The translations under genes and the position numbers were made by a program. The notes below the pieces were generated by a model. It was not told where the DNA came from. It was given only the letters and a program-made list of their open reading frames with translations, and searched no databases. Shown here piece after piece: positions 1 to 11,800 of a stretch of DNA of 64,000 bases (position 1 is the first letter of the stretch; each line of letters begins with the position of its first letter). This DNA is from Caenorhabditis elegans (Eukaryota > Nematoda > Chromadorea > Rhabditida > Rhabditidae): assembly GCF_000002985.6 (NCBI RefSeq), contig NC_003280.10, forward strand, positions 7,374,501-7,438,500, in the 5' to 3' direction.

Positions 1-5
1 AGAAA

Positions 6-575
6 ATGTCTTCCGGTGGAGGAAATCAAAAGTCAGATGGACAAGTCGAGGAAGATGCCGCTGAATGCAAATTTCCGAAAGGTATTGTTTTGTTTTTACT
101 GAGTTTTTGAATTTGGTGATTTTTCCTAATCGGTATATTTTCAGAATTCGAAACAACAACATGCGACGCTCTTCTGACCGCTGAGGTTTACTTGCTTCTG
201 GAGCATCGTCGTCAATCGAGTGAAAGCAAAGACGAAATTGAAGAGATGAGCGAGGTAGTCTCAAAACTATTTCAGTCGATTAAATTTATTGATTTATAAT
301 ATCATTTTTATATTAAACGAATTCAGGTCTTCATCAAAACTCTCAACTACGCTCGCCGCATGTCTCGATTCAAAAATCGCGAAACTATCCGTGCAGTTCG
401 AGCGATTTTCTCCGAGAAGCATCTTCACAAATTCGAAGTTGCGCAGATTGCCAATCTCTGCCCTGAAAATGCCGAAGAAGCCAAAGCACTAGTTCCTTCT
501 TTGGAAAACAAAATCGAGGAGTCTGAACTAGAGGAAGTTCTCAAGGATCTGCAATCCAAAAGAACATTCCAATAA
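6..575 (+). CDS. rpb-4: RNA polymerase II subunit RPB4
   Basis: Three exons (6-81, 145-254, 327-575) join in frame to 144 residues, the usual length of metazoan RPB4 (about 142). The Rpb4 core fills residues 25-140: the stretch with [13 protein letters not shown], then [19 protein letters not shown], then [20 protein letters not shown] and a C-terminal acidic helix. In this family RPB4 pairs with RPB7 to form the Pol II stalk in the nucleus, which acts in initiation and mRNA export or decay. The start at base 6 fits the family, but the window cuts the 5' UTR, so upstream exons cannot be excluded. The next gene starts only 204 bp after the stop on the same strand, so an operon is possible; no SL2 site was identified. 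Confidence 0.95.
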
Positions 576-779
576 ATACAAGCAAACTAATCCCATATTT
601 ATCTGTATTCTCAAGTTACTGTAATTGTCCTATGAGATCTCTCATAATGTGTTATTTGATACAATGAAATGAAATTTTGGAAATGTTTATTAATGTTTTT
701 CAAATAATTTGTTCAATCGAAAATGAATACTGGTTTCATATTGTTTTTTTTTGTTGAAAAAATCACACTATTGAACCAG

Positions 780-2687
780 ATGGTGCAGAAATTGAGCAGA
801 CCGTCTCCAGATTTTCTCAAAGGCCTTAAGAGCATTGTGAGTTTATTTTTCACATTATTTGTTAATGTACTAGAATTTTTCAGTTGCAAGGCGATCATCC
901 TTCTCTCAAGCAGCTCGAACAAGATATAAATATATTTTATATGAATCAAAGACAGGTAGGATGGGAAACTGGTTAATTTTTACCAATTGTAGAGATTTCG
1001 CATGTTTATAATTTGAATCCAAATTTTCAGAGCCAATCAATGTTGGAGGAACGAAAGCTTTATGTGGCGTTGGTTCGAAAATACCTGAAATCCGAAGGAG
1101 TTACCAAACAACTCGCTTCGCAAGGAATCAAATTGCGTGGACTTAGCGTTTTTGGAAGTTTCCCGACGCACTGTGCCTCGAAAGACAGCGATCTTGATCT
1201 GTGTGTGTGTGCGACGGCAACAGGAAATAAAAAACAGTAAGTCGTTTTGCAGCCTTACTTTTGACGATTTATAATAACTTTTGCAGACTGCCGGTAATCA
1301 TTCTTCAAGCCATTTTTCGAGACATGATGTACAGTAAGGAAGGGCAGAACATTTTTGGAGAGAATGTCGTCAGCGGAATTTCGTTTGTGCAAACGGCAAA
1401 GGTTCCGATCATCCGATTCAAAATCAACGATGTGCCAGTTGATTTGAGTGCAACATTCGATGATAATCCTCGAACAAGTCTCGCCGCAAAGTATATCAAT
1501 GCTTACTGCCAGTAAGATTAATTTCTGGAAATAACACTTATTGAACTAATTTATTCAGACTCGATGATCGCTTCAAAATTCTCGTGATGTTTTTGAAAAA
1601 ATGGATGAAATCAGAAGGGAGAGCTGAAGATCATTTGCGAATTTACCCCAACTCGTAATTTCTAACCTGCAAAAAGTCAGAGCAAAGTCACCATTTCTTT
1701 CAGATACTCGATTATTCTTCTGCTCATTCATGTTTTGCAATGGTATGATATTCTACCGAATCTTCACCAGACCCACAGTGATCTTTTTCATCGCGGCAAT
1801 TTCAAATTGTCGGACTTGGCGGAACTACGTCACGAGTTCAAATTTCCTCTTGATGAAAACAGTTCGTGATAAAATGATCAATTGAAATAATTGGAATTTA
1901 ATTTATTTCAGCTATTTCAATGCATAGAAAGAGACCATCGAATGATCTCACTGTTGTTCAGCTTCTCTACCTTTTCGCTTGTCAATACTCCAACCATGTG
2001 GTATTGCTGAATTATCGATTCAATATGCGAAATGGTGAAATTGAAGCTCTATCTCAAAAGTGAGTCGTCGTTTTTCAAACTCAAAATAACAAAAAATTGT
2101 TGCAGGGATCAAGACTATCAGATCACTATTCTCGACGCCTACGATGTGCGAAATCCAGGAAGAAGTGCGCGGAATGCTTTGGATCTTGTGAAAACTCTCG
2201 AGTAAGTTGAATTGTAATTTATTATTTCAAAAAACTAACTATTTCAGAGCATTGAAAAGCTTGTTGGTGCAGCCCCATGAAGGAATGTTCAAAACTGTCA
2301 TGGAAATCACAAGGAATAGAACGTATGAGAGAGTAGTACCGCCTCCACAAGTTCTCTATCAGGAGTGAGTTGATATTTTACTCATTATTGTATTGAAAAT
2401 GATTTTTTTTCAGCTATGACATGCAGTTTGGTGCTGATCCATACAATATGCCATTGGTCGGGTCTGTCGAGTATCAGCAATGGCTAGAACAGGTGGCAAT
2501 GCATCATCAGATTCAAATGATGCAAGGACAAATGATGCAGCAGCAAATCGTCTTCACAGCGTTAGTTAAGTTTCAGGAAGACTATCCCAAATGTTTTACT
2601 TTCAGACCGGAGATGTATTACTACTCACAACAACAACAACAACCACACCCGATCTTCGGGATTCAACAATCTTCCCAATTCTTCTGA
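780..2687 (+). CDS. TUTase/GLD-2-type terminal nucleotidyltransferase, apparently active
   Basis: Exons 780-836, 884-955, 1031-1236, 1287-1511, 1559-1654, 1704-1861, 1912-2059, 2106-2201, 2248-2364, 2414-2560 and 2606-2687 join to 467 residues. The polymerase-beta-like catalytic site is complete: FGSF at residues 84-87, then SDLDL with Asp97 and Asp99, and the third Asp near 164 in VPVDLSATF. A PAP-associated domain follows (YSIILLLIHVLQWYDILP; a tVVQLLYLFA helix; ITILDAYDVRNPGRSARNA). The tail is rich in Gln and Met and ends in a CAA-encoded Gln run. The family adds U or A to RNA 3' ends in the cytoplasm; which nucleotide is used here is not visible. An in-frame upstream ATG at 723 would add 19 hydrophobic residues; 780 is preferred. 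Intron 2561-2605 is 45 nt, in frame and stop-free, so it could be retained (482 residues). Intron 6 uses a weak donor (GTTCGT). Confidence 0.9.
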
Positions 2688-2736
2688 AAGTTTGCCGTTC
2701 GGGTAAATAATTTGTGTACATTGTGCATTGTACTGT

Positions 2737-2843
2737 GTATTTTATTTTCCACTTCTATGAGTTTCAAGAAAGCCACATTCATGCGAGATCATTTCATATT
2801 AATGTGCCTCCCTTTAAACTCATAGAAGTGGAAAATAAAATAC
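2737..2843. repeat. Perfect 28-bp inverted repeat, 51-bp loop
   Basis: Arms 2737-2764 and 2816-2843 are exact reverse complements. They lie 50-155 bp after the nucleotidyltransferase stop, so they should fall in its 3' UTR or just beyond. The right arm carries AATAAA on the + strand, and the left arm carries it on the - strand. A transcript through both arms would fold into a long hairpin. No transposon ends or target duplication were recognised. Confidence 0.9.
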
Positions 2844-3722
2844 ACTCGAGTTGTGTAAATCATTTGTAAATTTTTTTTCGACTCACTTGTTTTTGTTTAG
2901 AATTCATATATACCGGTCTGAATGTTGACCATTTGTTTTTTTTTTCACATACCCGTTCCTTTTCCCGATATGCCATGACATTTTTCTCTGCCTCTCGTTT
3001 TTTCTTCGTTCTTTATTTTCGTTCTTTATATTTCAATAACTACTTTTCTCTCTTTGTGTAATAAATATTTTTTTTGTGTTATCCATTTCTGCGTCAATGT
3101 TTTCCGAACTAAAAACATCATACAGCGATGTAAAAACCAAAACGAACTCTCCATTTGCAACTTGTTTTAGTTTTTGGATGAAGCATGCTTCATGGTTTTG
3201 GAGTATATACACTTACATATTCAATAAGCTTTCCTTGTTAATATATATTGGCACACAATATCACAAATTGTGTATTTATCATACACAATTTTTCAAAAAA
3301 AATTAATTATGCAATTGGGGATCGACTGTTCTTCTCTGTATACCGGTTAAGTTACCTGAATCTATGAAAACTGAGAGTGAAGTATAAAAAGCAGAGTTAT
3401 CAGTTCTGGAATGTTGCCTGGTGTGAACAATTTGTATAACAAATAAAATAAAAAGCAAAAATTCAATAAATTACGGTACATACACTGTAAATCAGGCGAG
3501 CCTTTTTGTCAAAAGTTGGGTAGCTTAAGCTGGGTAAATTGGTGTGCCCGAAACAGTTTGAAAATCAGAAATACCAAAAAAATAAATAATCGAGAGAGAA
3601 CAGACACTATAGAGTCGATTTCTGATCTCAAGCAATGCCACAAGTTTAAGGATATTGACGGATTTAGAGTTACAGGATGAGGATCTCTACGTAGATTTCA
3701 ATCTATTGCAGACAGTGAACCG
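2844..3722. other. Intergenic, AT-rich, no gene seen
   Basis: T-rich runs and short open frames without family resemblance or splice context. One 76-codon frame at 3076-3306 has no supporting features. Confidence 0.5.
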
Positions 3723-3957
3723 GTGAATGAGAAGCCAATCAAAACAAAGTTATCTGATAATATGCATGCATTGAAACATTATTGGAAAACACCGTATCCG
3801 ACTACAGAAAAAATTAAATTGAATCTGGAATCAATTAGAGAGAGATCTGAAAGAATGTTTGTAACGACTCTTGATGGAAATTCAAAAATAAGCTCGGAAT
3901 ATTATGTGAACTTCTATCCACCCAAGAAACCTCGATACTCATTTATTCGGCAAATAC
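3723..3957 (+). other. Protein-like open frame, possible exon remnant
   Basis: About 78 codons from 3723 read as a hydrophilic, protein-like sequence (for example HALKHYWKTPYPTTEKIKLN and SSEYYVNFYPPKKPRYSFIR), then run directly into a tandem repeat that the frame translates as Tyr/Leu-rich nonsense. It lies upstream of the broken nucleotidyltransferase and could be an exon of that gene, but I could not align it with the intact copy or find a donor that joins it to the exon at 4653. No family recognised. Confidence 0.35.
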
Positions 3958-4212
3958 TGTATTACTACTTATTCTTTTACTACGTATCTCTTTTACTACA
4001 AGATCTCTTTTACTACGGAATCTCTTTTACTACGAATTCCGCATTTAGATCTTTTACTACAGTTGGCTCTTTTACTACGTGTTCTCTTTTACTACGATTT
4101 GATCACATAGATCTTTTACTACGGAAAATACTTTTTTACTACCTTATCTTTTACTACGTGGATGTTTTACTACGTTTTACTCTTTTGCTACTGACGTATT
4201 TTTACTACGTGG
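3958..4212. repeat. Degenerate tandem repeat of TCTTTTACTACG type
   Basis: About 20 imperfect copies of a roughly 12-bp unit containing TTTTACTACG, with variable spacers between copies. It separates the protein-like frame at 3723-3957 from the recognisable nucleotidyltransferase exons that start at 4653. Minisatellite growth in or beside a gene remnant is the simplest reading. Confidence 0.8.
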
Positions 4213-5197
4213 AGGGATACTGTTGGGTTACTGTAGTGGTATTGTGTAAGTAACAGTTTTCAGATTATATACTATAGTTTTTTTTTAATTGCTAGAAATT
4301 TATTCACTATGAAATGAGCTTGCTCTCTTGTAAAACTTGTAAAAATTCCAGAAACATTCATGACATTTGAAAAATCCTCTATAAATGTTTCTCAAAAGAT
4401 TTTCTGAAAAAGAAAAATGTAGGTCCGATACGTTTGAGAATGCAGTCTCGCTAAACACTCTTATCTCGGTCGTGTCAAAAAGATTTCAACTACAAAGTTG
4501 TTGAATATAGCATGGTCTACAATTTGTCAGTTGAACATTTTTTACCAAATTTTTTTCGCGGAGTTATCGGTACTCGGAGTCAATTCAGTTTCCAAAAATA
4601 AAATTTTAATTTAGACATAAGACTGCTTTGGTCGTCATATTTTTTTCTGCAGCATTGTGGACTGATTCCGTTGATTATGAGAAATACTGACACACTATTG
4701 CCGGCTAATGTTACCTGGAAAAAATTGAGAGAGTGGAATTCCGGAAAGCCATTCTTCTCAGCACAATGTATAGATCACTAATCAATATTCAGAAATAATT
4801 TTCAGATCAGAAGAAGGAAAATGAATTCATTCGTCAATCAAAGTATAAGAATACATCCCTTGGCAATTTATTTGTTGCCATGCTTGACTTTTACACCAGA
4901 ATCTGCCCATTTGGAACTGGTAGAATTATTCTTGATAAAGGAACATTTCCACCACTACTTGAACATGAGTAAGATCTTCTTCGCTTTCCCCGCATATCTT
5001 CTATTAAAAATTGATTTTCAGAACTGATTGTCTTGTTTTTGATTCGATTCTTCTCCGTCGAACATCTGATAAGTTTGCCCTAATAGACTTTTATCTGAAA
5101 GTTTTCAAGTAAGTTCATTTAATCAAGTGCCATATAATTAAATAAATGTTTTAAAGATCACTGCTTGAACATTTAAATACACGAAAGGGAGCAGGAT

Positions 5198-5789
5198 CAA
5201 GGGTGTCAATGTCCCGTAAAAATTACAAAAACGGGAAAACGGGAATTCCCGTTCCCGTGAAAATTTTAAAAACGGGAAAACGGGAATTCCCGTTCCCGTG
5301 AAAATTTTAAAAACGGGAAAACGGGAATTCCCGTTCCCGTGAGAATTTTAAAAACGGGAAAACGGGATTTCCCGTTCCCGTGAAAATTTTAAAAACGGGA
5401 AAACGGGAATTCCCGTTCCCGTGAAAATTTTAAAAACGGGACAACGGGAATTCCCGTTTTTTTGAAAACACTCAAAAAACGGGACAACCTGGGCGGTTTA
5501 AAAAAAAGAGTGCATAGTTGGCGTAAATTTTAGTGTATTCGAGGCAAATTATTTAAAAAAAACTGCATTATAAACATTTTTATAGATTTTTTCAATATTA
5601 AACAGATATTTAAAAAGCCAAAAAATGAGGGAAAATGTCCCGTTCCCGTGAAAGTTTTAAAAACGGGACAACGGGAATTCCCGTTCCCGTGAAAATTTCA
5701 AAAACGGGACAACGGGAATTCCCGTTCCCGTGAAAACACCCCAAAAACGGGACAACGGGAAAAACGGGAAACGGGAATTGACACCCTTG
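5198..5789. mobile_element. Non-autonomous hAT-like transposon (MITE), 592 bp
   Basis: The element starts CAAGGGTGTCAAT and ends with its exact reverse complement ATTGACACCCTTG (13-bp terminal inverted repeats). It is flanked by perfect 8-bp direct repeats AGCAGGAT at 5190-5197 and 5790-5797. An 8-bp target duplication and ends of the CA(A/G)GGGTG type are hallmarks of the hAT superfamily. There is no transposase; the inside is a 41-bp minisatellite block, an AT-rich spacer and a second, shorter block. It sits in the last coding exon of the broken nucleotidyltransferase gene. Confidence 0.9.
5231..5476. repeat. 41-bp tandem repeat inside the hAT-like element
   Basis: About six units start at 5231, 5272, 5313, 5354, 5395 and 5436, each built around the palindrome CGGGAATTCCCG followed by TTCCCGTGAAAATTTTAAAA. 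Later units change GGGAAAA to GGGACAA. A second block of the GGGACAA type lies at about 5655-5775, beyond an AT-rich spacer. Confidence 0.9.
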
Positions 5790-5844
5790 AGCAGGATGCA
5801 TTGGAGATGAACTATTAGAAATCCGGAGAAAGATTGCTACTTGA

Positions 5845-7062
5845 ATGAGATCAAGCCATTTTCTTAAACCTACTTATTATCTATAATTACACAGCGATAT
5901 TATTTAATTTAACTTGTTTGACAAAAATTGATAACTGATTGAGATAGCCCCTTTGTAATTTTTAATTAATAAAAACATTTACGTTCTTTTCGATAGTTAA
6001 ACCATCCTTTGGAAATATTAATAAATCATTACTGTAATAAAAATTAAGAGAAATGCCCCTCTTTTCCTGAATCAAGAAAAAACCACCAGAAATATTTTGA
6101 AACATTTTACGCATTCAAGTACGCACATTTCCATGTGCATAAAGAACTAGAGACGCAGAAGTTATATTTTTCTTTGACGTCTCTCGACGTTTTCTACGTG
6201 CAGAAAGCAGCGGCCTAAAAGATTCCCTGTCTGCTTTTTCAATTCTTTGGTGGGGGGAAAATTGGTAGAAATGCTTTTTTTTTTGGAATGTGTGCTTTGC
6301 GAATCTAGGTTCACCAGTTGACACTTGCAAAAAGTCACTATAAATTTCATATTCCGACCCAAAAAGGCAAATAAAACGTATGTTCTCAGTGGTTTTCTTC
6401 GGGATTCAACGTGTTGATTCAAAAACGGTTTTCTCAGAATCTCTCCGTTCTAAATATTATTGGGAAGTTGGAGATAGTCCTGAAAAATCTATGAAAATTT
6501 TAGAATTGGAGTATCTACATAGTAATGCAGAATATATTTTTATTGAAATAGTCCGATCGCTAAAATAACTTCAGTATTTCATGTTCACCTTTACATGTTT
6601 GGGATTTTAAAATTAAATTTATGAAGAATTCAGTGCTACAAAATTTGATTGAACAAATAATTAACTGAACCAGAATAATTTCACACACCTTCAGATTATT
6701 TCCATAGATATGTAACACTATAATAAAAGAATCCGTTCTAAAAAATTCCCATAGCCATTTATTAAAATATCGACCGGTTAGATGGTCCTAGAGCGTTTAT
6801 ATAGAAGACAAGGTCACTAAAGAGATTCAGAGAAACGATATTTGACCCGAGAAAAGAGGCAGGTTGCTCTATCTACCGGTCACTTGCCTCCACGTTGAAC
6901 GCACACACCGTCGTTACCCTTATCTTGGCTAAAAAACTGCATATTGCAATGCCTGTTCGTCTACACCATTATTTTTCTCTTTCTCACTCTTAAAATCATT
7001 CAAAACCCTTCAAATTTCTTGCAAAATTTTAAGTCGAATTTAGACATAATTTTTTTACAGTA
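5845..7062. other. Intergenic, no gene supported
   Basis: Several 60-86 codon frames on both strands (6115-6568) overlap each other and lack family resemblance or splice structure. The last 150 bp before 7063 are the likely promoter or leader of the next gene, with a TTTTTTACAG acceptor-like sequence directly before its ATG region that could serve SL1 trans-splicing. Confidence 0.5.
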
Positions 7063-8811
7063 ATGACCGATAAAATAGGAGAACGATTGGATGAGATCAT
7101 CGGTTTCGAGCTCAGCAATGGTACTAAAAATCGTGAGAAAATCACCACCGAACTATGTTCACAATTTTTGGAGTCATTGAGTGAAGAAATTGAGAAAAAT
7201 GGTGAAGATGTGGAAGAAGACGAAGGAGCCAATGAACAGCCATTTGAGGATAAATTGAATTTAATTGGGAAAATCCAACAATATTTGACCAATGCAAAGA
7301 TGGAGAAAGAAGTAAGTCAAATGTTCTTATTTATTCAATAAGTTTAAAACATATACAGTAATTTTAAAGGATTTCTGCTTTCAACTAAGCTATAGAATCC
7401 ATATAATTTGGAGTTAGTAACATAAAAACAGCTTAAATAATTAAATAACATCTTGTTTTTTTGTTTAAACAATACAACTAGCTCCAATGAAGCTGCATCG
7501 GATACTGAATTTTTCAATTTAACAAACAATTTTTTCTTTTATAAGCTTTATGACGAAGTGTTTACATAGAGTCGAGTACACTCATTTCCAATTGACACCC
7601 AGAAGAGATAATTTGTTCTAGGAGTTTTTTTCAGAGTGTCTTATGATAAAACTGATAAGAAAAAATAATTTTCATGATTAATCATATTCTATTTACAGTT
7701 CAACAGACGCAATTTGAAATGCAATGCTGTTCTTCATTTGGACAGTTGTGTTACAGTATCCGATTGGGAGAAGAGAGATGTACCAGTTATTGCGTCTTTT
7801 GGGTTTCCTAGAAAAGTTCCAAATAGACTCCTGGCTCGGATGAGAAGCAACAAAATTCTGGGAATAATCAATGAAGAACTTGAGAGGATGTTTCCAGATC
7901 ATGAGGTTACAGAAGTAGATCACAATAAGGCCGCAAGTGTACCCTACCTTCTTTGTACTATTGATGACGTCACTGTCATCATCAAGATTTCAATTAAACC
8001 GTTCTGTAGTCCACAGTTTTTGGCAAAAGATGTAATCAATCAATATGCAAGCATAGATAATCGATTTAATACTCTCGCCAACTATCTTCACAAATTTTTA
8101 AAAGGAAAAGCAGTGAAAAAAAGCGATCAGAGAAAAATTAAATCCGTGGTTCCAAAGCTATGCTCATTGAAAATGATGTTCATTCATTGTTTCAAGCATT
8201 ATGGGCTTCTTCCATCAAATTCAAATTCATTGGAAGGTAAATTAACTGTTTTTTGAACACCAACAAACTCATTTAATTTCAAATTTCAGAAAAGATGGCA
8301 TCTCTGAGTGTAACTAAAAAATACTCGATCAATCTTGGGACTCTCCTCTTCCTTTTCCTTGACTACTATCTGGATGTTATTTCCCTTGAAAAAGAGTATT
8401 TGGAAATTGGAACTGGAGAATCTCTTATTAAACTTGACATTGGACTGACCAACAAGAACATTTTATCAATTAGTGACATCTTTGACGATCATGTTCCAGG
8501 AGAAAGAGTCAACGATACTGTTATGTTGAAGAAAATTTTCAAGTAAGTGCTGACTCCAATTTACTTTTTGAAAATCCATGTTAACATCATTCAAAAAATT
8601 AAAATGCCGTAGGATACCTGGATAACAAAAATCCAGACATTCCGTTGCTTTTTCACATGGAATGCGACAATCATTTCTCGTTTTCACAAAATTGAATACT
8701 TTTTTCAGAGCAATGTATTTGGCTGTCCTGAAGTATCTCAACAATCGAACCGGAATTCTTCTGAACGACTTGAAAACAATCCCATTCCGTCCAAAGCATA
8801 TTCAATTGTAA
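7063..8811 (+). CDS. Catalytically degenerate TUTase-like protein (pseudoenzyme)
   Basis: Exons 7063-7311, 7699-8236, 8290-8542 and 8709-8811 give 380 residues with no break. The first 83 residues are acidic and unrecognised. The rest aligns by eye along its length with the intact nucleotidyltransferase at 780-2687: INQYASIDNRFNTLANYLHK with INAYCQLDDRFKILVMFLKK, MMFIHCFKHYGLLP with LLLIHVLQWYDILP, and SISDIFDDHVPGERVND with TILDAYDVRNPGRSARN. The catalytic signature is gone: FGSF plus the DxD motif is replaced by FGF near 117-119 followed by basic sequence, and the third Asp is replaced by Ile near residue 177 (VTVIIKISI). Catalysis is therefore unlikely; an RNA- or partner-binding role is inference. 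AATAAA signals lie near 8975. The intact frame and clean splice sites argue for a maintained gene. Confidence 0.8.
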
Positions 8812-11800
8812 AAAACCAACACCAATTCGATTTCAATCTCACCATCCTACTGCAATATAATAATTTAAAAATAACTTATTGTTTAAATGATACCTCGAAT
8901 GCTTTTCTTCTACTTCAACACCTCCCTATTGTTCCACATGCCTTTTAACTTCTCTTACATATTGAATTAATGCAATAAATGAATAAAACGATTGGTTCGA
9001 GTTTACATATCAAGTGTCTAAAGTTGAACCTTTGGACGTTTAAAAGTCATAATAGTTCAGATAATGAAAATGTAATTAAAATTTTTAATTTGAATAATGT
9101 GTATCAAAGGCTTGGTAGAAATTGAACTTTAAGCTTCCCTACTATTTTCTACTATTATTTTTTTTCAAAGCAAATATGGGATACAAACGCTGAAGCTTTT
9201 TTCAAAATTGTAGGCGTGACTTTTTTCTAAAGCTTGAAAGTTTTTGAAAGGTTTACTATAAAGTAACTATCAAGATTATAAGTTTGTAAGTTCTCTATGT
9301 TCTATTAGAAGTTAGGTATAGGATTAGATACTACAACGTCATAAGATTATCTCACGATACTACACTGGGGTATGTTTTGCTGGATAAACTTGTTTCGTGG
9401 AAATAAAATGCTTATGAAGCGTTTGATATCAATTGAGTTCATTTGATGTACATTTATGTACATAATTACTAAAACTTACAATATATAATGATTTGTTTGT
9501 TTTGACTTTGGTTAGCTGATTTTTCAAGTTCTACAAGTTTTAGGGAGTGTTCCAGATAAGGTGGAAAGTCGATTCACTTCTTGTGTGTAGAGTGCTGATT
9601 TTTTGTTGTTTTGAGCCCTGCTAGCTCCAGGAAAATTCATATTAGAACTCAATCAAAAATCAAAAACAAGGAACTTTTTTCATCTGCGAATTGGCAAGTA
9701 ATTGACCGTCCGCGGGTGTTCTATTGCTTTTTTATGTGATTTTCTAAGAAATTTTCAGTAATTCTTCACTTTTCCTGCCCTACCAGTTTACTTGTGTTTT
9801 TTGAAGTGATATGATTTTGAGGTATTTCCGTTTATACATTATCGATAATTGATTTGTTAATCCCGCTCTCCGCCTCCATAAAAATGATCACTATTTAAGT
9901 TGATCATTTTTCCGGGAACTTTAATTTACAGGACCCCCTTCCACTCTTCTCATCTTCCATATTGTTTTCGATGACATCAGTCCGGAGGCTCACGTGTCAC
10001 AAAAGCATTCTAATTGAGGTCCGTTCTCAAGTATGCTTTTATTTTATTTCTCATGACATTTAAGATAAGATGGGGTGGAAGAATTTTAAACGGAAAAAAC
10101 GCCTATAAACTTCGAAAATCTATTTATTAAAACCTGACTATTTTCCGTGATTTCAAGAATGGGAATCCCAGAAGTTTGGAATCTTTGAAGTTTACTTTTG
10201 TGTATAGCTTGATCCCACTTTCCATACTATTAAAACCTTTCCGTTACTAAACAAACAAATGTTTTAATGAATCCACGCTTTTCATCTTTTGAGCTTTTTC
10301 TTGGACTTTTTGACCTCCCAGATCTACGTTTAGAATCTATGAAAACATTGGCCAAATCCTAAATAAATCAACCTTTCCGGCTCCACTCTCGTTTTTCTAA
10401 CTTTGGTCACACTTCTGTTTTCGTGGGAATGATCATGCTTCCTGCAAATCCATGTACATATAACCCTCAATAATCAGAAACCTCGAATATTTTTGATCAA
10501 GATGAGAGAAAACGTCTCCAATTTCAGTTTTTGTCAAGATTTGGAATACAATGAGCATTTTGTTTATTGGTAGTGTCTTCTCATTTTAGTGTTTGAAGAG
10601 CATCATGTGAAATTTCAATAGGTTCGATTTGTTCAAGATGAAATCTGAAGTGATCTACAATCATTCTGTTTTTCATTTGTCCCTCGTGTTCTCAGAGGAG
10701 AGAAAGTAGCTCGATTTGTAGTTTGATTGACAAATTGAGAAATTGAGATTTTGATATGTTTATCATAAATAATTTCTGATAGAAAAAGGTTGATCAATCT
10801 TTCACTTTACTTTTCCAGATTAGTTTAACAAGCAAAAAAACTGTGTTCGAACAGTTCAAAATAATTACTTTCTGATTTTCTCTACCATTGGTTTTTATTT
10901 AACATGCCCATTGAAGTGCCATATTTCTTTGTAATATGATTTTCCAAAAAATCAGTTTTTTTGATATAATTTTTATTGCATCATTTTCTCATTTTTGAAC
11001 GTTCAAAAATTTCTGAAATTTTAACTGAAAATTAGAAACTAAATTATTCAAAAAGTGCAGGTGAAAAGGTACATGACAAACTGACACTACGCTTGAAGTT
11101 GTATTACTATTGTTATAACAATTCAAGATACTAAATTCAGCTCTGACCAAATAAATTGAAATCATTTTACATATTTATTTCCAATTTTTTTTGTAATTCT
11201 CAATAATTATATTTATCGTTAAACCAACTTGCAAAGATTCCAGACCACAACAAACAACCAATTTTTTGGCCATTCAGATCATGAAAGTAATTGACGGAGA
11301 GGTAAGCATGTTTTTTTTTGTTCCAGAGCAAAAACAAAAATAGTATACTAAATAGGCAGGTGTTGGTGATTTACTGATTTTAGCAGGTATACCTGATTTA
11401 GCAGAATTGCAGCATCATATCACCCCGTTTTAGCAAGACGATCTGTTTTTGAATTTATGTTGTCTCATTTTTCACGCATGAAAGTTTATTTTTTAATGAA
11501 TTAAACTTTTAAAATGCTGCAAATATTTCAAATTAATAAAATAGGCAAAAACATACGGAAACAGTTTCTCATTATTTTCAAATTATCAGGTAATGTAGTT
11601 GTTTCAAAAGTACTTTAAAAATACAAAATTATTGCATTTTGGCTTTTACGAGTAACTTTTAACTACATAACTTTTAACGGATCAGAACTTGGCCATATCT
11701 TTCCCACAATTTTATTCACCAACCTATGATCGCTTATTTTCAACCTTTAAAATTAGTGGGAAAAGCTCGGTCAAATTTTAGTAGACTCTATGACAACTTT

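Larger units (their letters stand above)
4653..5844 (+). pseudogene. Broken TUTase-like paralogue, C-terminal half, split by a transposon
   Basis: Exons 4653-4767, 4806-4968, 5022-5108 and 5157-5844 (transposon included) read in frame. Segments align by eye with the PAP-associated domain of the intact gene at 780-2687: HCGLIP with QWYDILP, LGNLFVAMLDFYTRI with VQLLYLFACQYSNHV, and VFDSILLRRTSDKFALIDF with ILDAYDVRNPGRSARNALD. The catalytic half was not found upstream, so this is a truncated gene. The last exon carries the hAT-like insertion at 5198-5789. Removing the element and one 8-bp target copy restores an open frame that ends at TGA 5842-5844. With the element in place the frame enters its repeats and stops at 5299-5301. 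The last intron uses a weak acceptor (TTAAAG). It may still be transcribed. Confidence 0.75.

Noticed and set aside
5610..5801. 63-codon minus-strand frame over the 41-bp repeats
   Set aside because: It is a translation of the transposon's internal repeats, not a gene.
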